Of a stretch of DNA of 64,000 nucleotides, positions 42,851 through 55,418 are shown in pieces (the first letter of the stretch is position 1; each line of letters opens with the position of its first letter). The notes beneath the pieces were generated by a model. That model was not told where the DNA came from. It did no database searches and saw nothing but the letters and a program-made list of their open reading frames with translations. The stretch comes from Gadus chalcogrammus (taxonomy: Eukaryota; Chordata; Actinopteri; Gadiformes; Gadidae), in contig NC_079412.1 of assembly GCF_026213295.1 (NCBI RefSeq), positions 7,481,969-7,545,968 of the forward strand, written 5' to 3'. Made by a program: the position numbers and the translations under genes.

Positions 42851-45138
42851 AGTGGCAACAGGGCCAAGCGGGACAGTGAGATTGGCATTCAGAAAAATCC
42901 GGCAGTCCAGACTTGCAAGTTCATTTACTCTTGCCCCTTCAACAGAAATCGGTGAGAAGTTCCTCAACTTTTTCATTGATAAAATTGACAAAATAAAATT
43001 TCAAATCTCACCTCCGGATTCGGATATCTCAGTGATAGAACTTTCACCTAGCTGCCTCGAACAGTTTCAGGCTATATCCTCCTCCCAGCTATCTAAGGTG
43101 GTCTCCCATATGAAATCTAAATCCTGCCACTTAGATGTTTTACCTGCACGCCTTTTTAAAGAAGTTTTTGTCATCATCTGCCCTCTTGTCTTGGCCATAA
43201 TTAATCACTCACTAACCAATGGAGTGTTCCCCTCAGGTTTTTAAACGGGCAATTGTGCAACCTTTGCTGAAGAAACCTAGCCTTGAGCCCAGTGACCTGA
43301 AGAATTATAGGCCTATTTCTAAGTTTCCTTTTCTGTCAAAGTTATAGAAAAGGTGGCCCTCTCTCAGGTTTCTTGCTATTTGAGTGCATTCATTATCTGT
43401 GAACGGAATCTGCTTTGCTTAAGGTCCAAAATTACATTCTCTTTGCAGTTGACTGTGGTTCTTGTGCCCTCTTGGTGCTTCTTGATCTGAGTGCAGCATT
43501 TGACACCATGGACCATAACATCCTATTAAAACGCTTGGAGTATGAAGTTGGTCTCCAGGGTTCTGTTTTGCAATGGTTCTCCTCTTATCTTAGTGATAGA
43601 TCAATTTCAGTTAGTTTAGAGAAATTTTTCCTCTTCCTCTGCCCCTATAAAGTGTGGTGTTCCTCAGGGTTCCATTTTGGGCCCTCTTTTATTCTCTCTA
43701 TATATGCTACCCCTTGGGTCAATTTTTAATAAGTATAACATTCAGTACCACTGCTATTCAGATGACACTCAGTTTTACCTGCCTTTTAACACTGAAGGCA
43801 TTTGTTCACTGGAGAATATTTGTAACTGTCTTAATGACATCAAAAGCTGGATGGCAAGAAACTTTCTTAAACTGAACGAAAGTAAAACTGACCTAATTAA
43901 TTTTGGCCCTCCAAGTGATGTTTCTATTTTGAAAAATGCACCAGGACCTCTCTCTGCAAACTGCCACAGTGAAGTCAAGAATCTCTGGGTTTTCTTTGAA
44001 ATGTAATAAGCAAGTAAATAGTGTGGTCAAAGGCAGCCTTTTCCAGTAAAGAACCATCGCAAAACTGAAGCCCTTTCTGTCCTTCTCCGATCTTGAAACT
44101 CTTATTCATGCATTCATTACAGCTAGACTTGATTATTGTAACTCATTATATGCAGGCCTGACCCACTCCACTCTCAATAGACTTCAGATAGTTCAAAATG
44201 CAGCAGCTAGATTATTAATTGGCTCTAAGAAACGTGAGCATATAACTCCTGTGTTGGCTAAACTGCATTGGTTACCTGTGGAGCACAGAGTTACATTTAA
44301 ATGTTTACTTTTTGTCTTTAAAGCCCTCAGTGGTTTTGCACCTAGTTATATAGGTGACCTACTAATTCCGTACAGCGCTCCAAGGTCACTTAGGTCTTCA
44401 TCTCAGAATCTTCTCTGTATCCCCAAAACACACCTTAAAACCAAGGGTGATAGAGCCTTCTATGTTATTGCCCCCGAACTCTGGAATAGTCTACCTGTAC
44501 ATATTAAGTCCTCTCCCACCATTGACTGCTTAAAGACTTTTATTTTTACTAAACTACTCTATTTATTTTTTTGACTAATTTGTTTATTATTTTAATTATT
44601 TATTTTCCCCCATGTTTCTCTGAAGAAAGTAGTCCAATCCTTGGTCGCTTTTAGCTCACTTTATTTGTTAAAGTAGGCATATTTCGGTATGGTAACTATG
44701 AAGCAAAAGGGAGGGAATTGTATCTGACGCATATGAGAATAATATCGTGCACTACTTCGAGTCCCGGGCTTAGGCCCGGTCCTCTCGGCGGGGCTACCTA
44801 TTCGTTCTGGCCTAAATCTGAACTCCGCGCTGGCTTCTATCAAGTGGGCGTGGCCTATGTGAAGTGGGCGTGGCCGGTGTGACGTGATGGCTCCGCCATC
44901 CTCACCTGTCTAAAGTTGCTGCCATCTGTGGCTGGAGTAGTTATTGCAGCTGATTTGTTCGATCCTGCTTCCTAGTGGCTATGTGGGGGCAGTTTATGTG
45001 CTTAAAATACGTAACAATGTTATATTATTATTATTGTTGTTGTACCAATGTCATTGTTTTATGTTTGTTTGTAAGCACTTTGGGTCAACTCAGTTGGTTT
45101 TAAATGTGCTATAGAAATAAAGTTGACTTGACTTGACT
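42850..45138 (+). mobile_element. L2-like LINE, 5'-truncated, many frameshifts
   Basis: Forward-strand RT fragments appear in shifting frames in the proper order: a linker (42852-43244), LLKKPSLEPSDLKNYRPIS (about 43265), LLVLLDLSAAFDTMDHNILL (about 43466), [15 protein letters not shown] and [11 protein letters not shown] (43677-, the YxDD active site), LDYCNSLYAGL (about 44130) and LHWLPVEHRVTFKCLLFVFK (44260-). The 3' end, 45060-45138, has 'gcactttgggtc' and 'gtgctatagaaataaa' followed by a gttgactt repeat. A repeat (about 44611-45015) is inserted in the 3' untranslated part. The endonuclease domain is missing. Confidence 0.85.
44611..45015. repeat. Dispersed repeat, copy A (inside the LINE)
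   Basis: Shares 'caagtgggcgtggcc' twice, 'cctcacctgtct', 'tattgcagc', 'cctgcttcctagtggctatg' and 'gtgcttaaaatacgtaaca' with 46206-46562. The LINE sequence resumes on both sides, so it inserted as a discrete unit. It is non-coding and I do not recognise the family. Confidence 0.7.
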
Positions 45139-45369
45139 TACTAGCCTGGTAATGTAGTTTTTCACACATTGTACGCAATTGATGTCTTTAAGACATTCGA
45201 AGAGCTGAAAGTCACTGCACCAGGTTTCATTATTGTTAAAATGCTTGAGCAACGTTCTAGCACCTTTGGGCGCGTAAGTCAAAGCATTTTCGGCAGAGAA
45301 TGTAGCCACCTACACTGCCTGTGCTATTAATTGTTCACATAATTGAATATGTTATCTTCTTTTATGCAG

Positions 45370-46195
45370 GGAGTATTTCTGGTGACAGTCCACAGCATAG
45401 CTTCTTGGAGTGGACATACTGTCGCCATGAGAAAGACAAACTATTCCACAAAAAACATTTCTCATGCCCAGCCTGTGCTGAGGATGTTGCAGCAATCTCT
45501 CTTGACGGAAACTGGAAGATGTATCGATTCAGTAGGACTAAAGGGTACTGCTGCTTATTGAATTACATTGATTTAAGTATAATGTATCATTGTATTTGGA
45601 AATTCCTTGGGCATGGAATCTTAATTGTCTCCTTTCCAAATGTTTAGACTGGGTGAAAATGCATTCTGTGAAGGTGCATTTTTTGCAAAGGACAAGGATG
45701 TGGCGGACTTTGTGCAGCTTATCCGGAATCAAGTCCAACCTGTGAGTTGAATGTTTATTATAATCACAAATGTGGCTAACACAGTTGCACTTAAATTATT
45801 TTTGATCATACATTGGGAGTTGGCAAAAAATTGCCAAACATTGTAGAAAATTACGCCTTCAGGTTAAATATGTGCTTGTTAAAACACAAAGCTGAAAAGT
45901 ACTAGTTTCAGAGAACCAAAAACATGCTGGATGTTTCTCATTTGAATTTGGTAAATGAGATGTGTTAGAAAGATGTTTAATACTTTAAGCATTATTTTCA
46001 AACCTTTTATGTGACATGTTTTCAAAGGAATCTGGAAAAGGTGTCCGTGGGAAGTCACAATGGACAGCTGCATGAGCCAAAAGGTCTGGGTCCAAAGTGG
46101 ATGTAGAGGGTGTGGAGGGGGCTGTCTGTCGTCATGGCATTCTTTTTAAAGCCTTGAACATGTTTAGGGGAGAGATATTTGCATATCCTGAAAAC
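45370..46195 (+). pseudogene. KDZ-superfamily transposase fragment, three exons
   Basis: Exon A 45370-45544 (acceptor gcag, donor gt) encodes HSFLEWTYCRHEKDKLFHKK and HFSCPACAEDVAAISLDGNW. Exon B 45648-45741 encodes LGENAFCEGAFFAKDKDVAD. Exon C, from 46028, encodes GKSQWTAA, a TGA stop, AKRSGSK, then VEGVEGAVCRHGILFKALNM and FRGEIFAYP. CPAC followed by 'DGN.k.YRF' and 'DeEG...CRHG' are hallmarks of Kyakuja-Dileera-Zisupton transposases, as I recall them. Here the expected acidic DEEG reads DVEG, and the rest of the catalytic domain is absent. Confidence 0.7.
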
Positions 46196-46205
46196 TGTCT
46201 CCAGT

Positions 46206-46565
46206 GATATAGAATACCAATGCTGACTTCGGAATCAGGCCCTATGTCCAAAATTCCGAACTACCCCTTTAAGCACGGTGCTCTCCGCGGTTACCTATAG
46301 TCTCTGTCCTCTCCCCTTGAATCACGCGCTATATGCCCGTCAAGTGGGCGTGGCCTATTCAAGTGGGCGTGGCCTATTTGACGTATTAGCCTCGGCTTCC
46401 TCACCTGTCTGAGGTGCTGCCTTCTGTGGAACGAGTAGCTATTGCAGCCTTCAGTAAGGTCCTGCTCCCCTTGTGGCTATGTACAGTATTTACGGCTTAT
46501 ATGTTTGGTCCTGCTTCCTAATGGCTATGTGGGGGTAGCTTATGTGCTTAAAATACGTAACAGTA
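46206..46565. repeat. Dispersed repeat, copy B
   Basis: Same order of shared blocks as copy A, plus an internal duplication of 'ggtcctgctccccttgtggc' / 'ggtcctgcttcctaatggct'. It begins near 'tgctgacttcggaatcaggc' and ends 'taaaatacgtaacag'. Non-coding. Confidence 0.7.
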
Positions 46566-46980
46566 GCTATCGTTTTTCCTTCTCCTCTTCAATATTCATC
46601 AATAATTTGGGTTTTACATTGAGTGGGTTAATGGCTTGTCAACTGTGTTCACTTGAATTACACATTATTTTTTACGAATATTAACTGAAAGTGTATAAAA
46701 ACACGAGTTGATCAAGGTCATATGGTGACAGGGTCAAGGTTGCCAGTTAGCACAAGGCCCCAAAATGGCCGAAATGTCAATCGTGTAACCTATCAACTGT
46801 GTTATCCATCAAGTGTAACACAGTTGACAGGGAGTAACACGGTTGACAATGTTGCCAGGTTTCATCGTGATAGTTTATGCTTATATTGTTTTGTTTTTTA
46901 ATAATGAATACATACTGAATAACTGGTACATTAACTAACCATTAATAGTGTTAACTAAGTATTAACTAACTGTTTTAGGA
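46566..46980. other. Left flank of the second unnamed-transposase copy
   Basis: AT-rich, without a gene. Between 46775 and 46851 lie TGTCAATCGTGTAACC and repeated AACACAGTTGACA/TAACACGGTTGACA in both orientations. These resemble the TGTCAAATGGTGTAACC sites around the first copy but are diverged. I read them as the same class of subterminal site. Confidence 0.45.
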
Positions 46981-46982
46981 AG

Positions 46983-48924
46983 ATGAGTCGCTTATCTGCT
47001 GCTGAGAAGCAGCGCCAGTACAGGGCCCGGCGTAATGCTGATCCTGAGAAAAGGGCTGCATATTTACAGAAGCACAGGGAGACATGGCAAGAGAACAAGC
47101 AGCGAGGAAAGGTGAAGGCAGTGAGAGATTTAAGCGAGAGGGAGAAGAGAAGGAAATAAGCATATTGGAGAAAAGCCCAACGTCAGACCAGAGAGAAAGA
47201 AAGTGATCGAGAGCCAGTTTACTCCAGCCCAGAGTCCTGAAGTTAATCCACAGCCTCAGATGTTTTTATAGAAAATAGGTTTATCAATAAATTATGAAAT
47301 GATGTTGAAAAAACGTAACGAGTAACGGCTTGTCATCGTTTTTCTGTTCAATGAATGTGAAGTTTAGAACTCATGATCTATAAACTAATGCTTTGTTTAT
47401 CATTTTAGACAGAGAAGTGCTGGAAGGAAGAAAGTCAAGAGAAGGGAGTCAAACTTATACAGAGAAATTCAGGCTGTTAGGGAATCACTCAATAAACAGA
47501 AAAGAAAAACTGAAATATACAGGAAAAGACTAACCAGACTACACCAAAATTCAGAGTCACCCAGATCAAAAACCTGCCGCCTCTTAGGATGGGTTCCTGT
47601 GTCTCGAGAGATGCACAAAACTTTAGTTTTCCACCATGCCCTAGTAGACAACATCAGCGAAAAGTATACTTCTACCAAACACAAAAAAACTAGGCAGGTA
47701 ATCGCAACACAAAAAAAAATTCAGGAGACTCTAGCGATATCGAGAAAACAGCTGAACAACAGTGAGATTTCCATCTCCCACAGGTTAAAGTATAGATCTT
47801 TATGCTACAGACTGCGTAGCAAAGTTCTGTCCTTCTTCATCAGAGATGAAAACGGTTGCCTCACAGCTGGAAAATCCCAAACTGTAACAAGAAGGAAGAT
47901 AAAGAAACAGAAAAGGTCCTTAAACGATACAATGAGGAACCTACATAGAACGTTCCTCCTTGAGAGCTCTTAGAGCAGGATCTTCTATTCCTTGTTTTGC
48001 CATATGCGGCCCTTCTGGGTGGTCCAGCCATCAATTGCAGACTGAGAGACCTGCCTTTGCAAGTTGCATGAAAATCTTGGTTTTCTGGTAGAGAAGCTGC
48101 ATTTTCTCAGAGTCATTGGGAGCACTGACTTGGGGGAAATGGCAGAGTCAATTTGCTGCGACTCAAAATCAAAGGACTGCATGTACAATGTATGTCCTAA
48201 CTGCAAAGATAGAGAATTTCCAATTGATAGTGAGAGGGATTTGGAATCAACTGTGTATTGCACACAATGGATGATGGAGGCAGTTCTTAAGGAGAAAAAG
48301 AACAAAGAAGTAGTAAAGGGAAAAGTCTCACTCAAAAAGACAACTAACTCACTTCAAAAGACACCTGTTCAACATTAAAAGTCAATTCAGCTTCCACAGA
48401 GAACTTAAGAAGAGCATGACACATCAGTTTAATTCACATGTCACCAATACTGGACCTGGACCAGGCGTCGTACCCTAATGTCAACACGGTGCATTTATTC
48501 AGTGATGGGCCGTGTACACAGTATAGGCAGAAGGGCAATTTCTATCACTTTTGTACAAAGCTGCACCAGTGTGAGTTCCCATCAGGAGCATGGAACTTCT
48601 TTGAGGCGAGCCACGGCAAGGGTGCTCCAGGTGGAGTTGGAGGCCTCCTCAAAAGGACAGCTGACAGGCTCATCAGCCATGGAAAAGACATCCCAAATGC
48701 TGAGCTGTTCTTCAATGCACTGGATGCAAAGTTAGCGATTAAGCTGTTCTATATAAGTGAGGACAATGTCGCTGAAGCTGTCAAGAACTTGCCAGAGGGT
48801 CTTCCAGTGGTTATGCTTATCCCAGGGCCGGGGCTACAGAGCGTTGCGGCAGGACGGAGCTTGAACAACTCTTACACCTTAATATTCCTATATCTAATCC
48901 AGCTTCAGTCTTTAAGACAATAGG
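46983..48924 (+). pseudogene. Second copy of the unnamed transposase-like family, decayed
   Basis: The ATG at 46983 gives MSRLSAAEKQRQYRARRNAD and PEKRAAYLQKHRE, parallel to the N-terminus at 2300, and stops at 47157. Later pieces are a Lys-rich coiled coil (47400-47970), a Cys stretch (CMYNVCPNCKDRE, 48180) and VHLFSDGPCTQYRQKGNFY with FFEASHGKGAPGGVGG (48438-48800). Several stops and frameshifts are present. The block that in copy 1 holds HIDFSENYSCK is missing: 'MTHQFNSH' runs almost straight into the FSDGP block near 48430. The first putative catalytic Asp is therefore gone. The C-terminal Cys-rich part is also absent. Confidence 0.7.
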
Positions 48925-48939
48925 TTCTGCTTATCTGAT

Positions 48940-49200
48940 ATGTGGCCAGCCTGTGGAAGAGTTGCTGAGCGTCGTGCCCGCCGTGCGTCGCCAAGCCTCA
49001 CCCTGCGTTCACACCAAAAGATGCATTTGCTGCCCGAACGCGTTGTCGCCGAAGTTTTGCGGCGCAGCAAATCAAGGTTTTGGCTGCGCCGCAGTTTTGC
49101 AGCGCGGGAAGTTTCGCGGCACGGCAAGTTTTGCCTGCGGTGCTTCTGAATTCATTCACAATCCGTGCCCGCTGCCGGGCACGGGTTGTGAATGAATTGC
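48940..49200. repeat. GC-rich segment ending in a long hairpin
   Basis: 48950-49140 is rich in 'gcgccgca', 'gcggcg' and 'cgcggc' blocks with alternating orientation. 49149-49171 and 49176-49198 form a 23-bp inverted repeat with one mismatch and a 4-nt loop (CTGC). Probably a MITE or fold-back element. The open frames here are compositional. Confidence 0.6.
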
Positions 49201-49410
49201 TCTGGTGGCTATGACCTGAGAGCCCTCCTCCGGCTTCCTCATATGTGTGATGTTGGCCATGAGCAGTTATTACAGCGTAGGTTGTAATAAGCAGGTTTTG
49301 TCCTGCTCCCCTTGTGGCTATGTGCAGTTATTACAGCTCATATGTTTGGTCCTGCTCCCTGGTGGCTATGTGCGGATATTACAGCTTGCGTGTTTATTTT
49401 CGTGACAGAA
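49199..49410. repeat. Dispersed repeat, copy C (partial)
   Basis: Contains 'tgctctggtggctatgacct', then 'tcctgctccccttgtggctatgtgcagttattacagctcatatg' in about two and a half imperfect 50-bp units, matching the right half of copies A and B. It lacks the 'gtgggcgtggcc' part. Confidence 0.6.
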
Positions 49411-49555
49411 CTTTATTATTACTTTCTTATTCTGTTATATTTAAACATTGTTTGTTTCCCTAACTGTAACTTTCATGGTTTCATGTAACTATTTACAATG
49501 CAACAATTACAACAAAAAACATTCATGCAACTATTTAGACAAGTTAAGGCAACTT
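49411..49555. other. AT-rich spacer
   Basis: Contains repeated 'aactatttacaa' pieces that also occur on the other side of the next LINE (50320-50365); these may reflect its target site. Nothing else is seen. Confidence 0.4.
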
Positions 49556-50330
49556 TATTTATATAGCACTTTTCATACACAAGGCAGACTCAAAGTGCTT
49601 CACATATAAACATTGTCATACAATAAAATAAAATAATAGATAAGTAAAAGAAAAACATATGCAAAGAAATGGGTAAAATAGAAAAAGGCATTTTAGTATT
49701 AAAATAGAAAATAAAGGCAAAGTTAAAAAAGCTTTTTAGAAAGTGCAATGTATTTAAGATTTAGCAGAAAGCTATAGCAAACATAAAAGTCTTCAGTCTT
49801 GTTTTAAAGGTGCTCAGGGTTTGGGCAAGTCTTAAATCCTCTGGGAGTTTATTCCAGCTATTTGTTAACTAAATCCTGCTTTCCCATGTTTTGTGTTTAC
49901 TCTGGGGATAATTAACAGATTGGTCTCAGAGGATCTTAGTGGTCTAGAAGGCTGATGTAGTGGAAGCATATCAGTTAAATATTTTGGGCCTAAACCATGT
50001 AGGGATTTATAGGTTAGCAACATGATTTTAAAATCAATTCTCTGACCTACAGGAAGCCAATGTAACGTTTTCAGAATTGGTGTAATGTGACCAAATTTTT
50101 TGGTCTTTGTTAGAACTCTAGCAGCAGCATTCTGAACAAGCTGAAGCTTCCTCAGAGTTTGTTTTGGGAGACCTGTAAGGAGACCATTGCAGTAATCAAG
50201 CTTACTAGTGATAAAGGCATGTACAAGTTTTTGTAAGTCTTCGGTGGACATGAGCCCTCTAAGTCTTGCTACATTTTTAAGGTGATAATATGCCGATTTT
50301 GTAACTGATTTGATGTGATTAACAACTATT
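49556..50330 (-). mobile_element. L2-like LINE, 3' end only, minus strand
   Basis: On the minus strand, 50251-49865 encodes the RT C-terminal region: KLVHAFITSKLDYCNGLLTG, LQLVQNAAARVLTKTKKFGH, LKTLHWLPVGQRIDFKIMLL and SRPLRSSETNLLIIPRVNTK, with one continuous frame. The 3' untranslated part (to 49556) ends 'cactttgagtctgc...gaaaagtgctatataaataaa'. It is a severely 5'-truncated copy of the same family as the tail at 10650-10742, and distinct in sequence from the LINE at 42850-45138. Confidence 0.85.
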
Positions 50331-50369
50331 TACAACAATTATTATGCAACTATTTACAACAAACAACAT

Positions 50370-50790
50370 AATTGAGCTGAGCAGGGAGCCCCTGGTGGTG
50401 CTGCTAGACCCGGATGGGCTGCCACATTAAATACCCTGGTGTCTCTCCTGTCAGTGGGACATCCAGGGGTGGTCTCCAGAGTGTGTTGGATATGCCTCTC
50501 TCCACTGTCCACTGCATCTTCACCGAATGGGTTTGCAGGGCTGACCGAATCGACGGCTGCCATGTCTCTTAAGATATTTTTGGAAAAGGGCAAGAGTGCA
50601 TACAAAATACTACTTCACAACCTAATTTTGACAAAATAAATCTTTCCATAAATTATTTTAACTGGCAAAACTATTCTACAAAACATTTTAAATAAATAGA
50701 AATCATAGCTTTTCAATTATTGTACTTGCCTGTATATATTGGAGGTCAGGGGGGACCTCTGACCACCAATAGAAACACATGGTAGCCCAT
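50370..50790. other. Spacer, possible Harbinger C-terminal remnant
   Basis: The minus strand from about 50605 to 50354 reads VDSVSPANPFGEDAVDSGER and similar low-complexity sequence, which may be a C-terminal tail of the Harbinger gene next to it. Support is weak. The rest is AT-rich. Confidence 0.25.
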
Positions 50791-51215
50791 CTAATGGTCG
50801 AAAATGATATACATCCTGTTTTTGGATTTACTCTTCCTCAGTATTCTAAACAATCCTGTTGAGTGACTACTTACATGTGGTACGAAGGTGTGGTGCACTT
50901 CCAGTGCTTGCAGGAAGATGGCCTGGAACCTGGTCTTCATCATTCCAAAAGCACGCTCTATAATGAAGCATGCCCTGGAATGATGCCAGTTAAAGCGCTG
51001 GGCTCCCACACCTCGCACTGGCCTCTTGTAGGGAGTGATGAGGGGTAGTGGGTGTTGGATGCAAGGGTACCCGCCGTCTGCAAGGATGAAGTGCCCTGGA
51101 GGAGGTGACTTATACAGGGGGCTTTGGCGGAGGACTCTAGAGTCATGAACCGACCCAGGCCAGCCCACGTACGTATCAATGAAGCGGCCCTGATGGTCGC
51201 AAACAGCCTGCAGAA
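50791..51215 (-). pseudogene. PIF/Harbinger transposase fragment, DDE C-terminal half
   Basis: From about 51215 down, the minus strand encodes LQAVCDHQGRFIDTYVGWPG, SVHDSRVLRQSPLYKS, GHFILADGGYPCIQHPLPLI (second Asp in the GDxGYP block), TPYKRP, FNWHHSRACFIIERAFGMMK (catalytic Glu) and VHHTFVPHVSSHSTGL. The fragment ends after that, and the first-Asp block upstream is missing because an unrelated Harbinger fragment in the other orientation abuts at 51254. Confidence 0.85.
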
Positions 51216-51253
51216 TGTTTGAAGAAAACAGTTTCCTGTTCCTGTTCCCTCAG

Positions 51254-51556
51254 GGAGGTCACCAATGCCATCTGCAATCTTGCAAAGAACTACATTCAGT
51301 TTCCTTGGGGAGAAGAGCTGCAGCAGATTAAGGAGGCTTTTTTAAGACAGAGTGGGATGCCAGGGGTAATTGGGCTTATTGATTGGTCACTTTTCCCCAT
51401 CAAAGCCCCAAGTGGCCCAACCGAGCCGGCTTGTGTGTGCCGTAAGGGATACCATGCCATCAATGTTCAGGCCATAGGGGACCAAAATATGGTTACACAG
51501 CATTTGTTGGCAAAGTGGCCCGGATCCACCCACGACTCTTTCATATTCAACACCAG
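51254..51556 (+). pseudogene. Second, different Harbinger transposase exon
   Basis: An exon with acceptor ccctcag (51253) and donor GTGGGT (51557) encodes EVTNAICNLAKNYIQFPW, GMPGVIGLIDWSLFPIKAPS (first Asp, usually xxDGTH/xxDWxx), VCRKGYHAINVQAIGDQNMV and WPGSTHDSFIFNTR. This is the middle exon of a HARBI1-type gene. Neither the preceding nor the following exon was found. Its sequence differs clearly from 5855-6751, 18410-19665 and 50791-51215. Confidence 0.85.
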
Positions 51557-52090
51557 GTGGGTCCCATAGACACTAACAGAAATAATTGTTTTACCTGCTT
51601 TATTATTAGGCTTCACTCAAATAATCTTTAATATATGCAATATGTGCATTTACAGTGATATCAATGCCTATTTAATTTCTCGCATCCCCAACAGCTTCTC
51701 CTTTTCCAACTCCAGAATCTCCTCTTGTAGGCTTATGTGTTTCTTCTTTTTATCTGTAGAGAAGAATTTAAACTGTAAATCGAGACAATTTTCCTTGAAC
51801 AGTAGCCTTGCTATTATAAACCTCAACTGTTCATAAATGGAGTACAGTTGAGACAGCGTCATTGTATGGACCCTTACATAGTCGACGCATCACTACGCAT
51901 ACGCGTCCAAAAGGCTACGCGACGCGACGCTTCGGCCGCCATTATGCGTCGACGCGTAGCAAAACGCGTCCTCCAAATTTTTGATACGCGACGCGCCGAT
52001 CCATGCAATACCATGCGTTGTCGGTGGGGGCGATACTGCAAATATTGTACGTTAATTTCAACTATAGGTTATATTAACGGAAGAAAATTC
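51557..52090. other. Harbinger remnants and CGACGCG-rich segment
   Basis: The minus-strand frame 51862-51668 ends ISLQEEILELEKEKLLGMRE, resembling the C-terminal coiled coil of Harbinger Myb/MADF partners; support is modest. 51870-51995 has many 'cgacgcg/cgcgtc/tacgcgt' words in both orientations and could be the terminal region of the element that includes the next MADF exon. Confidence 0.4.
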
Positions 52091-52097
52091 GAATGAA

Positions 52098-52418
52098 ATG
52101 GCGGGCGAAGAGGAAAAATTGTGCGAGCAAATTAGATTATATGAGCATTTATATGACACTTCATCCATGTTACATTCCAGCAAGAATGCTTTGGAGAATG
52201 CGTGGAGGGAGGTTGCAAGTGCAATGGAAAAATCGGTTGCAAAAGTTAAAACAGACCGGAAAGCTGTCCGGGACAAATACGCCAGAGCGCATAAAAAATG
52301 GAAGATCGCGTGCAGAAGTGGTGCTGGGGAAATAACTTTCGGCTATCCTAAAATCCTGACCCAACTTAGCTGGTTGAGCGAGTTCATCCGGCACAGGTCC
52401 ACCGAATCAAATTTTCCG
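52098..52418 (+). pseudogene. MADF-domain exon of a Harbinger element
   Basis: The ATG at 52098 starts MAGEEEKLCEQIRLYEHLYD, followed by NALENAWREVASAMEKSVAK, VKTDRKAVRDKYARAHKKWK and YPKILTQLSWLSEFIRHRST, a recognisable MADF/trihelix domain of 107 residues. A donor GTATGT follows at 52419. The next exon was not found, and a long (TG)n tract starts 20 bp into the intron. The exon itself has no stop, so it may belong to a gene whose other exon is lost or not recognised. Confidence 0.65.
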
Positions 52419-52434
52419 GTATGTAGGCATAATC

Positions 52435-54680
<2,246 letters not shown>

Positions 54681-54685
54681 CTCAG

Positions 54686-54831
<146 letters not shown>

Positions 54832-55162
54832 CAGTTTGGCCTAGACCGGTCACAGGCCCATTCCAATCCTTTGCATTTAACATTAAATAAAAACTAAATA
54901 TAGCAGAGTTAAGGCTTTCAGAACTCTTCTTTTTTTTAACCCGCCAACATACGTTGTTGACAAGTAGACAAGACAAACCGTGTCACACCGTATTCTGTTA
55001 TATATACATTAACTGCCAACTCCTCAGTATAGACAAGGGTGGATTACTGTACAAATCAATGGCACTACTGCCCTCTAGTGGTCAGATGTAAGTATCCCAC
55101 TCTACAACATAATCTATGAAAGTTATGTTTTTAATCCGCCTCTCCTCTCTCTATTGTTTTAG

Positions 55163-55359
55163 TGTTAACAAACCCCAGGACTACTACTGCCACAATGTTG
55201 AAAGCGGAACATGAAGCGTTAGTTAACCATGGGGGGCTGAAGGGGATCATCATCAGTCGATATCGCGCCAAATATGCTCTCATCTTCCTCCTCCTCGCAA
55301 CCTCTGGTCTCATGTTCCTGCTGCGCAACATTCTCACTCTGGTTAGTGTTGCATCGGTC

Positions 55360-55418
<59 letters not shown>

